Shown here: positions 23,905 through 33,400 of the stretch, in pieces | Position numbering within the stretch: the stretch's first letter is position 1 | Layout of the letters: the number at the start of each line of letters is the position of its first letter | Source of the DNA: a bacterium | GTDB lineage: Bacteria; CLD3; SB21 | Assembly: GCA_016787925.1 (NCBI GenBank) | Contig: JAEUSK010000052.1 | Coordinates: 1 to 35,413 of the forward strand | DNA length: 35,413 bases | Direction: 5' to 3' | Position numbers and translations under genes: made by a program | Notes under the pieces: generated by a model | Database searches by the model: none | Seen by the model: only the letters and a program-made list of their open reading frames with translations | Told to the model about the DNA's origin: nothing

Positions 23905-25812
23905 ATGAAAGACAACAAGTCCAACGGGGGTCAAAAGACCTTGATAAAGAAAACGACTCTCCAGCAACATATCATTGAGATTGTCAGCGACTCCGGTGAA
24001 GGAGCGCAAAAAACCGGTCAAAGCATGGGCTTGATTTCGGCCAAAATGGGAAATGGAGTTTGGACGGTCGAGATCATTCCTGCTGAAATACAACCGCCTG
24101 CACGTTCCAAAGCGGGGGCCTCTGGGATTCGCATTCGTATCGGTTCTAAGAAAGTAACGAATATGGGCGACGAAGCGGATTTGGTAGTTGCAATGAATGA
24201 ACAGGTTCTGTATGGCCGTATAGATCAGCAAGCCTTTCGTGAAGGAACGATCATTTTACTTGATAACAAATGGGCAAATCATGAGGTCAAGACGATCCAG
24301 GTTGAATATGCGGAATCACTCAAAGATCTTAAGTCCAGAGGCTATGAGATTATCGAAATTCCGATCGAACAAGAGTCCATGAAGCACATCGCCGATCCGC
24401 GCAAAGGAAAGAATATGTGGGTCTTCGGAATGCTTTGTTTCATTTACTCACGTGATATGGAAAAAGCGGAAGCACAGATCAAACATGTATTCCGTAAGAA
24501 AAAACAGGACGTCGTTGATGTGAACTTGAAACTTCTGCGCGCCGGTTTTGATTGGGCAGAGTCTAATCTGCATTTCCAATTTGACATACCAGTGATGCAG
24601 ACTCAAGAGGAATTTGTAGTGATGAACGGTAATGAGGCGGTCAGCCTCGGAACCATTTCGGCCGGCATAGAACTGTGCGCTATGTATCCTATCACGCCGG
24701 CCACATCGGCGTCGCATCACCTCGCGGAATGCTTTCAGAATGCAGGCGGATTGATTCATCAGGCGGAGGACGAAATTGCAGCGATAGGATTTGCCATCGG
24801 CGCGTCTTACGCCGGAAAGACGGCCATTACCATTACATCGGGCCCGGGCATGGCATTGAAAACGGAATTCATCGGATTCGCGGTCATGGCGGAAGTGCCG
24901 CTGGTGATTGTTAACGTTCAGCGAGGCGGTCCATCCACTGGCCTGCCCACCAAAGTTGAACAGGGTGATTTGTTATATTCTGTTTTCGGACAGCCGGGTG
25001 ACACCCCCAAAATCGTTCTGGCCGCTGCGACTATCGAAGAGTGTTTCCATTTTGTAATATTGGCGCGCCGATTGGCAGAAGCCTTCAGGATGCCTGTTAT
25101 TCTTTTGACGGATGCCAATCTTGCGACAGGCGTTCAGCCGTTCCCAAGGCCAAAAATTGATACCGAATGGTTTGCTTCGCCGATTGATCAAAGTCCTTGG
25201 AAAGAAGGGACGCCTGCATTTGATTGGGATGAAGAAACCGGGCTCAGCCGCAGGCCTATTCCCGGCCAGAAAGGCGGCATGTATACGCTGACCGGCTTAG
25301 CGCACGATCAATGGAGCCATGTGGCTTATGAAGCATCTATTAATCAAATAGGCTGTGACCGTCGAAGCCGTAAACTCGCCTCGTTTTTGCAGTCCCTGAA
25401 ACCGCCTGAAGTTCACGGAGAACCCGAAGGCGATATTCTCGTTGTTGGTTGGGGCTCAACCCTGGGAGCGATAGAAGAAGCCGTCGACATGATCCGTGAA
25501 AAAGGCGGGCGCGTATCATCGTTGCATCTCCGGTTCCTCTCGCCGCTCGAACCCGGCCTGAAAGATATTTTTAAACGATTCAAGAAGATCATAACGGTAG
25601 AAATAAATTACTCCGACAATGCGAATGATCCGATGATTACGCGTGAAAATCGCCGGCTTTCACAATTGGCATTTTATCTTAGAGCGCAGACGCTGATCGA
25701 AGTGGATTGTTTTTCGAACGTGCACGGACAGCCGTTACGCCCCGGAGCGATCGTGGCCATGCTCGAAAAAGAATTGACGCTTGTTAATGGCGATGAACTG
25801 GTTCCGGCTTGA
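23905..25812 (+). CDS. korA: 2-oxoacid:ferredoxin oxidoreductase, fused gamma-alpha subunit
   Basis: The 635-aa protein starts with the gamma domain (about residues 20-210; SGEGAQKTGQSMGLISAKMG). The alpha domains follow (about 225-635) with YPITPATSASHHLAE, HQAEDEIAAIGFAIGASYAG, GPGMALKTEFIGFAVMAE and GGPSTGLPTKVEQGDLLYSV. The TPxxxTK-EQGDLL pattern is typical of 2-oxoglutarate-type (KorA) enzymes rather than pyruvate ones. With KorB it oxidises a 2-oxoacid with CoA to acyl-CoA and CO2, reducing ferredoxin, or runs in reverse in the reductive TCA cycle. GAGGCAGAGGAAACC precedes the ATG. It is the first gene of the long kor-rnf unit. Substrate choice between 2-oxoglutarate and related acids remains inferred. 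Confidence 0.93.
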   Translation: MKDNKSNGGQKTLIKKTTLQQHIIEIVSDSGEGAQKTGQSMGLISAKMGNGVWTVEIIPAEIQPPARSKAGASGIRIRIGSKKVTNMGDEADLVVAMNEQVLYGRIDQQAFREGTIILLDNKWANHEVKTIQVEYAESLKDLKSRGYEIIEIPIEQESMKHIADPRKGKNMWVFGMLCFIYSRDMEKAEAQIKHVFRKKKQDVVDVNLKLLRAGFDWAESNLHFQFDIPVMQTQEEFVVMNGNEAVSLGTISAGIELCAMYPITPATSASHHLAECFQNAGGLIHQAEDEIAAIGFAIGASYAGKTAITITSGPGMALKTEFIGFAVMAEVPLVIVNVQRGGPSTGLPTKVEQGDLLYSVFGQPGDTPKIVLAAATIEECFHFVILARRLAEAFRMPVILLTDANLATGVQPFPRPKIDTEWFASPIDQSPWKEGTPAFDWDEETGLSRRPIPGQKGGMYTLTGLAHDQWSHVAYEASINQIGCDRRSRKLASFLQSLKPPEVHGEPEGDILVVGWGSTLGAIEEAVDMIREKGGRVSSLHLRFLSPLEPGLKDIFKRFKKIITVEINYSDNANDPMITRENRRLSQLAFYLRAQTLIEVDCFSNVHGQPLRPGAIVAMLEKELTLVNGDELVPA

Positions 25813-26007
25813 ATCCAATTTTGAAATTACATCAGTGGTTTCCCGTAAGGAGGAATTTTTGACGATAGAAGAAATGAAAAACATATAACAAGAAATGAAT
25901 AACGAAAACTCTTATACATTTTATGGTTTTTGTTTAGTGTTATTCATTGAAATTAAGTTTTACAATATCCTGTACGCTTACTAAAATTATAAATAAGGAG
26001 AACTCCC
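25813..26007. other. korA-korB spacer with orphan Shine-Dalgarno, micro-ORF and hairpin
   Basis: A strong AAGGAGG (25847-25853) is followed by a TTG that opens only nine codons (25859-25888, MTIEEMKNI). Perfect 10-base inverted arms AATGAATAAC (25894-25903) and GTTATTCATT (25939-25948) enclose 35 nt and may form a stem. korB then has its own AAGGAG at 25995-26000. Such a gap is unusual between alpha and beta subunits. Confidence 0.5.
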
Positions 26008-26961
26008 GTGTTTGGATTAAAATCCGATTGTATCCTCGATATTCCCGAGGAATATTACACGCTGGCCGATTACGAAAGCGCGATTGCGCGCTGGTGTCCC
26101 GGATGCGGCGACCACGGCATACTTACATCCGTGCAGAGACTCTGCAGTGAAAAACAACTTGCGCCGGAAAACACGGTTTTTGTTTCCGGTATCGGCTGTT
26201 CCAGCCGTTTTCCGCATTATATGAAGACGTACGGATTCCACGGCCTTCACGGACGCGCCCTGCCCGTTGCCTGCGGCGTTAAATTCCGCCGGCCCGATCT
26301 GCACGTATTCGTTGCAACCGGCGACGGGGACTGCTGTTCCATCGGAACCGCGCACTGGATTCACGCCATCCGCTACAACATGAATATCACCGTTTTACTT
26401 CTTGATAATGAGATCTACGGTTTAACGAAAGGGCAGACGTCGCCGACTTCGTCCAAAGGCACTGTTTCAAACACGAATCCACACGGTTCCATACTGCCGC
26501 CGATCAATCCCATTCAGACGACCCTTGGCGTCGCCAATGCATCTTTCGTCGCACAGACTGTTGACTGGAATCCTGCACATCTGTATGCCACGATCGAGGC
26601 CGGTTTTGAACATCCGGGCTTTTCATTCATACGTATCCTGCAGCGCTGTCCCGTGTTTCAAAAAGAACTATTCCAACCGGTTATTAATAACCCTGATGAG
26701 ATTACGTTGCTGACGCATAAGAACGGAATTCAAATTGATCCCGCGGTTGCCAAAATGTACAAACACACCGTCGATCATGACCCATCGAATCTGCATGAGG
26801 CGCGGGAACTTGCAGAAAATCTTGACCGTCAGGTCATAGGTTTGCTTTATCAGGACAAGACGAAGGAACGGTATGATCTTTACGGCGCGCATAATATGGG
26901 AATAACGCCTGAAGAAAAACAAAAAGCTATTAACTTAGAGCTCGATAAATTTGCGGTTTAA
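26008..26961 (+). CDS. korB: 2-oxoacid:ferredoxin oxidoreductase beta subunit
   Basis: The 317-aa beta subunit carries the thiamine diphosphate/Mg motif GDGDCCSIG and cluster cysteines in WCPGCGDHG, SGIGCSSRF and QRCPVF. NEIYGLTKGQTSPTS is the Kor-type substrate loop. Together with KorA it makes the catalytic enzyme, with a [4Fe-4S] cluster feeding external ferredoxin. The start is GTG at 26008, with AAGGAG seven bases upstream. In contrast to the two large neighbours, every catalytic motif is intact. Substrate (2-oxoglutarate) is inferred from motif type. Confidence 0.93.
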   Translation: MFGLKSDCILDIPEEYYTLADYESAIARWCPGCGDHGILTSVQRLCSEKQLAPENTVFVSGIGCSSRFPHYMKTYGFHGLHGRALPVACGVKFRRPDLHVFVATGDGDCCSIGTAHWIHAIRYNMNITVLLLDNEIYGLTKGQTSPTSSKGTVSNTNPHGSILPPINPIQTTLGVANASFVAQTVDWNPAHLYATIEAGFEHPGFSFIRILQRCPVFQKELFQPVINNPDEITLLTHKNGIQIDPAVAKMYKHTVDHDPSNLHEARELAENLDRQVIGLLYQDKTKERYDLYGAHNMGITPEEKQKAINLELDKFAV

Positions 26962-26987
26962 GTGTTCTTTGCCGAGAGAGGGATCCG

Positions 26988-29525
26988 ATGACCATCGTAG
27001 ATAATAAATTTGCAGAACTGGATGAACTGCTTAAGAAAAAGAATGTTCGGCCGCGGGAATCATCCGTTGAAAAAAAAAATACAGCCAGCCTGAAAACTCT
27101 GCCAGCCCTGCCTAAAATCAAGTTCGAATCGGACGAAAAGACCGTGACAATGTTTTGGAAAAACCTGCGATCGTTTTATAGAACCGCTCAGGGCGGAGGG
27201 ATCAATGGCAGTCAACTCTTTCCAGCGCTGCTCAGAGATTATCGTGATATGCTTCATGTCCGTTATGATTATCCTGTCTGGGTTGCGGATGAAGCGGGGA
27301 TGGAAGACAATGAAATCGCCGTCCAGTCGTTAACCGATCTTCTACGCAATGCCTTGACGGCCTTCGCTCCCGATTCGCAGGATTCAAAAATTCTCAAAGA
27401 CAATATCGGTAGGTTGGAACTAATTGTTCGTGAATCAATAGATGCAACGGCAACGTCTGTTTTGTTTATCGACGTGATGTGGCCTGCGCTGCAAAAATTG
27501 GAAACCCAATTGAAAATCAAAGGGCAGGATGGGAAAACGTTTTCAGAAGATATTCAAAAACTCAAAAGCCGGCTGCCGCAATCGGGGAGGCTCATAAATT
27601 TTTCACACGAATCTCCGTATTTGCTTTTGTCAGTCGCCATTCGAGTTCAATTTCATCTATCGCATAAAAAGGCAAAGGATACTGCAGGCGTTCTACGAAA
27701 TAAATTAGAAGAGCTGCTCCGCATAGAAAATCAAAAAAAACCTGACGCGAATGCCCCGGAGACGCTTAAAGATTCATACGGTTACGGCGCGTCCTTTATC
27801 AATTTTGATAAATTTTCTAGTATTATACCGGAATCGTCGTCGGAGATGATGACGCCGCAAAGAATGACTCGAATTGAGAGCATTGTTGCAATTCTTCGTA
27901 ATATAGATTCTTATTTCAAGTATGATGCTGTAGCCGTTATCGCAGAAAACCTCAGCGGATCGATTGCAGGAGACTGGTCGGACCTGTTTCCGCATTCCAA
28001 CGTTCTTATTGCGGACAAACGCATCATTGGCTCTGAGGCGCAAAATGCTTTTGAGACGCACATGAAGTCAATGTCGGAATGGCTGAGCGCTATTCGTATT
28101 GCGCGGCTTGAAGTTGAAGGAAAATACATTCCGGACATTCACGATGCGTATTTTTCAAATTTTGACTGGCGCGCTTTTACCGAAGATGAAATGGCAGACT
28201 GCCCGCCGGTTCTATTGATCACGACGGTGAATGAATTGATGCTGCACAACCTGACGGAATTTTCCAGACTGCTCGCATCCCACAAACCCATTAAGACCAT
28301 TGTGATCAAGTCGGATGCGGAGGTTGTCCACTCCGCAAAATCGATGGCCCAGGGCTATTTTTCTTTTCCGCAGGAATTGGGCGCATTGGCTGTATCGCAC
28401 CGAAACGCGTACGTTGTGCAATCGACTTCTATTCATCCTAAAGACTTATACGAAGGATATTTGAAGGGCATGTCGGGCTTATCTCCCGCCTTGTTCTATA
28501 TTTTGTCGCCCAAAGATGAACCGGGCCGAAGCACGTATGCATGGGCGGGAGCTGCCGTGGAAAGCAGGGCATTCCCGGGATTTACTTATGATCAGCGACG
28601 CGGGGTTCAATGGGGAAGCCGGTTCAATGTTGAAAAGAATCCGCAAGCCGATCAGGACTGGCCGATGTACGAACTCAGTTCAACCGATGAAAAAGATCAG
28701 AAATTCGTAATGAACATACCGTTTACTTTTGCCGATTTTGCTTCACAGGATGCGTTCTTTGCTGAGCACTTTTTTGATATACCGCCGCAGTACTGGTCAG
28801 ATGATCTGGTTTTGTTTGCGGATTACCTAAAAATGGAACCAACGGAAGCTTATTCGAAAATTCCGTTTATTTGGATGGTGGATCAGCAGAACATGCTGCA
28901 TAAGGTTGCCACGACGCATTTTCTGATATTGTACGGACAGGAACGTTTGGATTTTTGGCACTTTATACAGGAATTCGGAGGGATCAACAGCTATCATGTT
29001 GATCGTGCTGTTGAAAAAGCACGTCAAATGTTACTCGAAGAAAAAGCGAAAGAGATCGCAGCGTTGCGTGAAGCGCATGACACCGAGATAGAACAAGTTA
29101 AACAATCCACCGCCCGTGAAGCGATGGAAAAATTATCGGCGATTCTTTTGGAATTAGATACGTTGGACGTTAAGCCTGCCCCAAGAAAAACGTCGCCGGT
29201 TGAGGTTACTGAGCCTGTCGCACAAAAAACTTTTGAGCCGCAATCGCCGGAAGCAGTCAAAGAGGAAGAAACGGTTTCCACGGAACCTTGGCTGGATACT
29301 ATCAGATGCACCAGTTGTAATGAATGCATCAACGTAAATCCTAATCTTTTCAAATATAACGGAAGCAAGCAGGCGTATATCGCCGATGCAAGGAGCGGAA
29401 CCTACGCGCAAATGGTCAAGGCAGCTGAAAAGTGTCCTGCAAAATGTATTCACCCGGGCATGCCATTGAATTCGGATGAGGAAGGGTTAGACGAATTAAT
29501 CAAACGTGCGGCGGTTTTTAACTGA
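26988..29525 (+). CDS. PFOR-beta-like protein without TPP motif, with C-terminal ferredoxin domain
   Basis: No close named family is recognised for this 845-aa protein. Residues about 285-670 are collinear with the last third of the 1287-aa protein two genes on, and with the beta (domain VI) region of PFOR. CPPVLLIT (405 on) matches the place of the PFOR GGDGWAYDIG strand but lacks GDG. SPALFYILSPK and SRAFPGFTYDQ (526 on) match PFOR PSLxIAYxxC and SGYWPLxRYDP. A coiled-coil-like helix (about 670-725) leads through a Pro/Thr/Glu-rich linker to a ferredoxin domain with Cys774, 777, 780 and CPAKC (816, 820). TPP chemistry is improbable; electron transfer or scaffold is inferred. AGAGGG precedes the ATG. 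rnfB starts 19 bases after its stop. Confidence 0.75.
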   Translation: MTIVDNKFAELDELLKKKNVRPRESSVEKKNTASLKTLPALPKIKFESDEKTVTMFWKNLRSFYRTAQGGGINGSQLFPALLRDYRDMLHVRYDYPVWVADEAGMEDNEIAVQSLTDLLRNALTAFAPDSQDSKILKDNIGRLELIVRESIDATATSVLFIDVMWPALQKLETQLKIKGQDGKTFSEDIQKLKSRLPQSGRLINFSHESPYLLLSVAIRVQFHLSHKKAKDTAGVLRNKLEELLRIENQKKPDANAPETLKDSYGYGASFINFDKFSSIIPESSSEMMTPQRMTRIESIVAILRNIDSYFKYDAVAVIAENLSGSIAGDWSDLFPHSNVLIADKRIIGSEAQNAFETHMKSMSEWLSAIRIARLEVEGKYIPDIHDAYFSNFDWRAFTEDEMADCPPVLLITTVNELMLHNLTEFSRLLASHKPIKTIVIKSDAEVVHSAKSMAQGYFSFPQELGALAVSHRNAYVVQSTSIHPKDLYEGYLKGMSGLSPALFYILSPKDEPGRSTYAWAGAAVESRAFPGFTYDQRRGVQWGSRFNVEKNPQADQDWPMYELSSTDEKDQKFVMNIPFTFADFASQDAFFAEHFFDIPPQYWSDDLVLFADYLKMEPTEAYSKIPFIWMVDQQNMLHKVATTHFLILYGQERLDFWHFIQEFGGINSYHVDRAVEKARQMLLEEKAKEIAALREAHDTEIEQVKQSTAREAMEKLSAILLELDTLDVKPAPRKTSPVEVTEPVAQKTFEPQSPEAVKEEETVSTEPWLDTIRCTSCNECINVNPNLFKYNGSKQAYIADARSGTYAQMVKAAEKCPAKCIHPGMPLNSDEEGLDELIKRAAVFN

Positions 29526-29544
29526 TCGGGAAGTCAGGACGATC

Positions 29545-30420
29545 GTGATATCACAAATCATTACAGCAGTTATCATCATGGTGGGGTTGGGGCTTTTTTT
29601 TGCCGCGCTCCTCGCAGTGGCCTACAAAAAACTCCGGGTTTATGAAGATCCAAGAATCGATCAGGTTGAATCCATGCTGCCTGGATCTAACTGCGGCGCC
29701 TGCGGCAAACCGGGGTGCCATGCCTTTGCAGAAAGTCTGATCAACGGCGAAAATAAGCCTGGAAAATGTTCTGTCAGTTCGCCGGCTGGAGTTGAAACCA
29801 TCGCAGGTTTTCTCGGAGTGAATGCAGGTTTTGAAGAGAAACGTGTGGCGCGTTTACTATGTGCGGGTGGAAAACAAGAAAGCCATAATCAGGCCGATTA
29901 CGCAGGGCAGAGAACCTGCCGCGGAGTCTCGATGGTGACCGGCGGAAATAAAGACTGCGTCTGGGGCTGCCTGGGACTTGCCGATTGCGCGCGAGTGTGC
30001 GAATTCAACGCGATCACGATGAACGACGACGGATTGCCGGTAGTGGATATTAATTTGTGTACGGCCTGCAACGATTGCGTGGATGTTTGTCCCAAACAGC
30101 TTTTTACGATCATGCCGATCAGTTACAATCTCATCGTTCAATGCCGGTCGTTACTGGAAGGCGACGCCGCGCTTGAGCGATGTTCGGTAGCATGCAATGC
30201 CTGCACGCGGTGCGTTGCCGATGCGGAACCCGGCCTGATTGAAATGAAAAATAATCTTGCGGTGATCGATTATAGTAAAAATGAATTAGCTTCTCCGCAA
30301 GCGACGCGGCGATGTCCGACCAATGCGATCGTATGGATCGAAGGTATGCAGTTTAAGAAGAAATCCAGAGCAAGCCTGCCCGTCGGAAGAGTAGAAGTTT
30401 TACCTGAGGAAGAAATCTAA
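29545..30420 (+). CDS. rnfB: Electron transport complex subunit RnfB
   Basis: RnfB receives electrons from ferredoxin and hands them to the Rnf membrane complex. The N-terminal helix (ISQIITAVIIMVGLGLFF) is followed by the Fe-S motif SNCGACGKPGC, then C-terminal ferredoxin motifs: CVWGCLGLADCARVC, CTACNDCVDVCP and CNACTRC with CP further on. The GTG at 29545 has AGGA five bases before it and begins directly at the helix; an earlier in-frame GTG (29506) would add a charged leader overlapping the previous gene. The product is 291 aa, a normal long RnfB. The TAATG junction gives a one-base overlap with the following gene. Position between two PFOR-like genes is unusual. Confidence 0.93.
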   Translation: MISQIITAVIIMVGLGLFFAALLAVAYKKLRVYEDPRIDQVESMLPGSNCGACGKPGCHAFAESLINGENKPGKCSVSSPAGVETIAGFLGVNAGFEEKRVARLLCAGGKQESHNQADYAGQRTCRGVSMVTGGNKDCVWGCLGLADCARVCEFNAITMNDDGLPVVDINLCTACNDCVDVCPKQLFTIMPISYNLIVQCRSLLEGDAALERCSVACNACTRCVADAEPGLIEMKNNLAVIDYSKNELASPQATRRCPTNAIVWIEGMQFKKKSRASLPVGRVEVLPEEEI

Positions 30421-33400
30421 TGAATCAGCGCGATCCCCATACCATGTATCTTGGAAAAAAAACAACCTTGACGGGAGCGTCGGCTATACAAATACTGGAA
30501 TCGGCGATCTGCGAAGGCACGACTGATTTACCAACCGGAGTAACTCGAAATATTTTCGGACGGCCTTTGATTGGACAGCAGGAGCATTCACAAGGCGCCG
30601 CATTTGTTATGGGTCTATCGTCCGCCGGCCTGCGCGCCAATGTAGTAATGCATGGAAAAGAGATTCTTCGAGAAGAAGAATCTTTATCTGAATCTGTGCA
30701 TCGTCACCTCGCGTATGTGATTCACCACTATACGGAGAATTTCAATCCCTGTAGCCGATCTCACAATACCGACCATCGTCATTTCCATGCCGCGTCCGAT
30801 TCGGGCTGTATTCAGTTTTTCGCATCCAATGTTCAGGAAGCGATTGACATGACTATTCTCGGACACAAACTAGCTGAGCTGTCACTCTGCCCGGTTATGG
30901 TTGCTATGGATAATGTACAGTCATCAATGGAACAGGTAACACTGCCGGATCAGAAAATATTGAAAGAATTCCTCGGCCAGAGTGACGACTTTATTGAGTC
31001 TCCGACACCGGCGCAGAAAATGATATTTGGGAAGTCGCGGCGACGGATTCCGAACTGGTTTCACTTTGATTTTCCAACGATCCAGGGAATGGATAAAACG
31101 GGACAAGCCCAGACATTTGAATTGGCGGCGCAACAAGCCTACTTTGGCTCTCATGCGGCGCCTATTGCCTATCAACTGTTTAGGGAATTTACCAAGTTAA
31201 CCGGCCGCGACTATTCGCCCATTGCATCCTACAAAACCGACGATGCCGATTATGTCATCATCATTCAAGGTTCCGCTTACCATCGAATTGCTTCGGTTGT
31301 AGATCACCTTCGTTCAAAGAAGATTAAAGCAGGCGCTCTCCATCTGCGCATGGTTCGTCCCTTTCCCGGCAAAGAAGTATGTGAAATTCTAACGGGTAAG
31401 AAGGGTGTGGCGATATTAGAACGAGTGACGCAGCCTTTAGATTCCGATCCTCCGATTTACCGTGACATGGTTTCGGCATTGGATAAAGCCTCGCAAAATA
31501 GTGGAAAGAAAAAAAAACCGGTATTTCCAAACTTCCCTGCAATAAGCGATCGTGAAAAGCCGATCTTATATTCCGGCCAGTATGGAACCGGCGAAACATC
31601 GCTAAACTTTGCTGACGTGATTCGCGTTTTTGAAAATATGATTGACGGAGGACAACGCCGATTTTTTGCTGACATTGACTTTACGCGAACATCATCGCAG
31701 TATCCAAAACAGCAGATATTATTACAGAATATAAATCGTGATTATCCCGAAACGCTGAGCTTGTCGCTCACACGGGATTTGACGGAAACGAAGGATTTGT
31801 CCGTATCCAACACGAAAAAAACGGAGTCATCGGAATTGCCGCTTTCCTTGCGGCAATATGAAGATCACGGGCCACCGTATTCACGCATTTCACAATTTTA
31901 CGATCGTACAGGTGTTTTCCACGAAGCGGGTAATACCCGGGAATTGGTGGCCGATCCATTTCAAAGCGTTCCGGTTATACCGGCGGCAACGGCTAATTTT
32001 ATTCGCAACGGAATCTCGAGAGAAATGGTTCCGGAATTTATACCATCCAAATGTACCGGTTGCGGACAATGTTTCGTCTATTGTCCGGAATCGTCAATTC
32101 CGCCGATCGTGATCTCAGCAGAATCTTTCATTAAATCTGCAGTAGATCAGGCTCAGGCCAAGGGACTGTCCATGACGTTATGGACGCCGCCGGTAATAAA
32201 GAATTTTGCCAAACTTGTGAATCATGCTTTGTCCTCACCGCAGGAAAACATGACGGCGCTTGGCGGAATATTGCCGGATATTTGTAAAAAAGTCGCCGCT
32301 CAAATGAAAATGGAGGGCGAGCGACTGCAAATGTTGACGGATCAATTCCATGCGATGACGCCTTCGCTGAATTCGTTTCCAGTTGCGATTACAAAAACGT
32401 TCTTCACCGATTCTGAAAAACAGGCGAAGGGCAGCGGCGGTCTTTTTTCCGTTGTCGTAAATCCGCAATCTTGTACCGGATGCGGCATCTGCGCCGACGT
32501 ATGCCCGGAAAGCGCGTTGATCATGAATGTGCAGAACCAGGAGCGTTCAGTGCAACTGCAATCGCAGTTCCGGATATGGGAGCAATTACCCGATACGCCT
32601 GCGGATATTATTCAGAAAATGGTTCAAGACGAATCCTACGACCCGTTCGCAGCCATTCTGCTGAGTAGAAATTATTATATGTCTATGGCGGGCGGTCTCA
32701 ACCCGGGGAAAAGTTCGTCTGAAAAAATGATGACGCATCTGGTGGCCGCCGTAACGGAATCGCTGACGCAATCGACCGCGAATAAATGGATCAGAGAAAT
32801 CGAACAACGAATCCAGTCGTTATCTGAAAAAATTCAGAACAAGTTACGTGAGGCTCTCCCAACGAATAATTTTGATGCTTTAATGAGCAGTTTCAAAGGA
32901 AGTGAAAATGCGCGAGTATCCCTTGATGCGGTTCTTATGAAACTGAGTGAAACACAACGATTTGGTATCGTCGAAACCGCATGGATGGAGCGTATGGTTA
33001 CGTTGATCAACGATCTTAAGACGCTGATATGGACATTGTCTAAAGGCCCGACCGGCGTCGGCCGCTCGCGATTCGGAACCGTTTTGTCCTCAGTGCGCAC
33101 GATGGAATGGGCCAAACAATTTCCTTATAACGCGTTTACTTCTCCGGTGATCATTTACGATAATTCAGATTCCATGGATTTTGTACATGGATTATGTTTT
33201 GGGCACCTACGGCAGATGATGGATAATGTCAAGATTCTGCGCCGCGCGGATCTGGAAATGCAAAATGAATACGATCCGGTAGTGCATGACGAGCGAATGG
33301 CTAATTTGACTTGGAGCGAATTGACGCAAAATGAAAAAGCCTTCATTCCGCCGATCTTCGTTATAGCCGATTACAAAATGATGTCAGACGTAAACGCGCC

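Noticed and set aside
29506-29544. Upstream GTG start for rnfB
   Set aside because: It would add a charged 13-residue leader before the membrane helix and overlap the preceding gene; the GTG at 29545 has AGGA at good distance.
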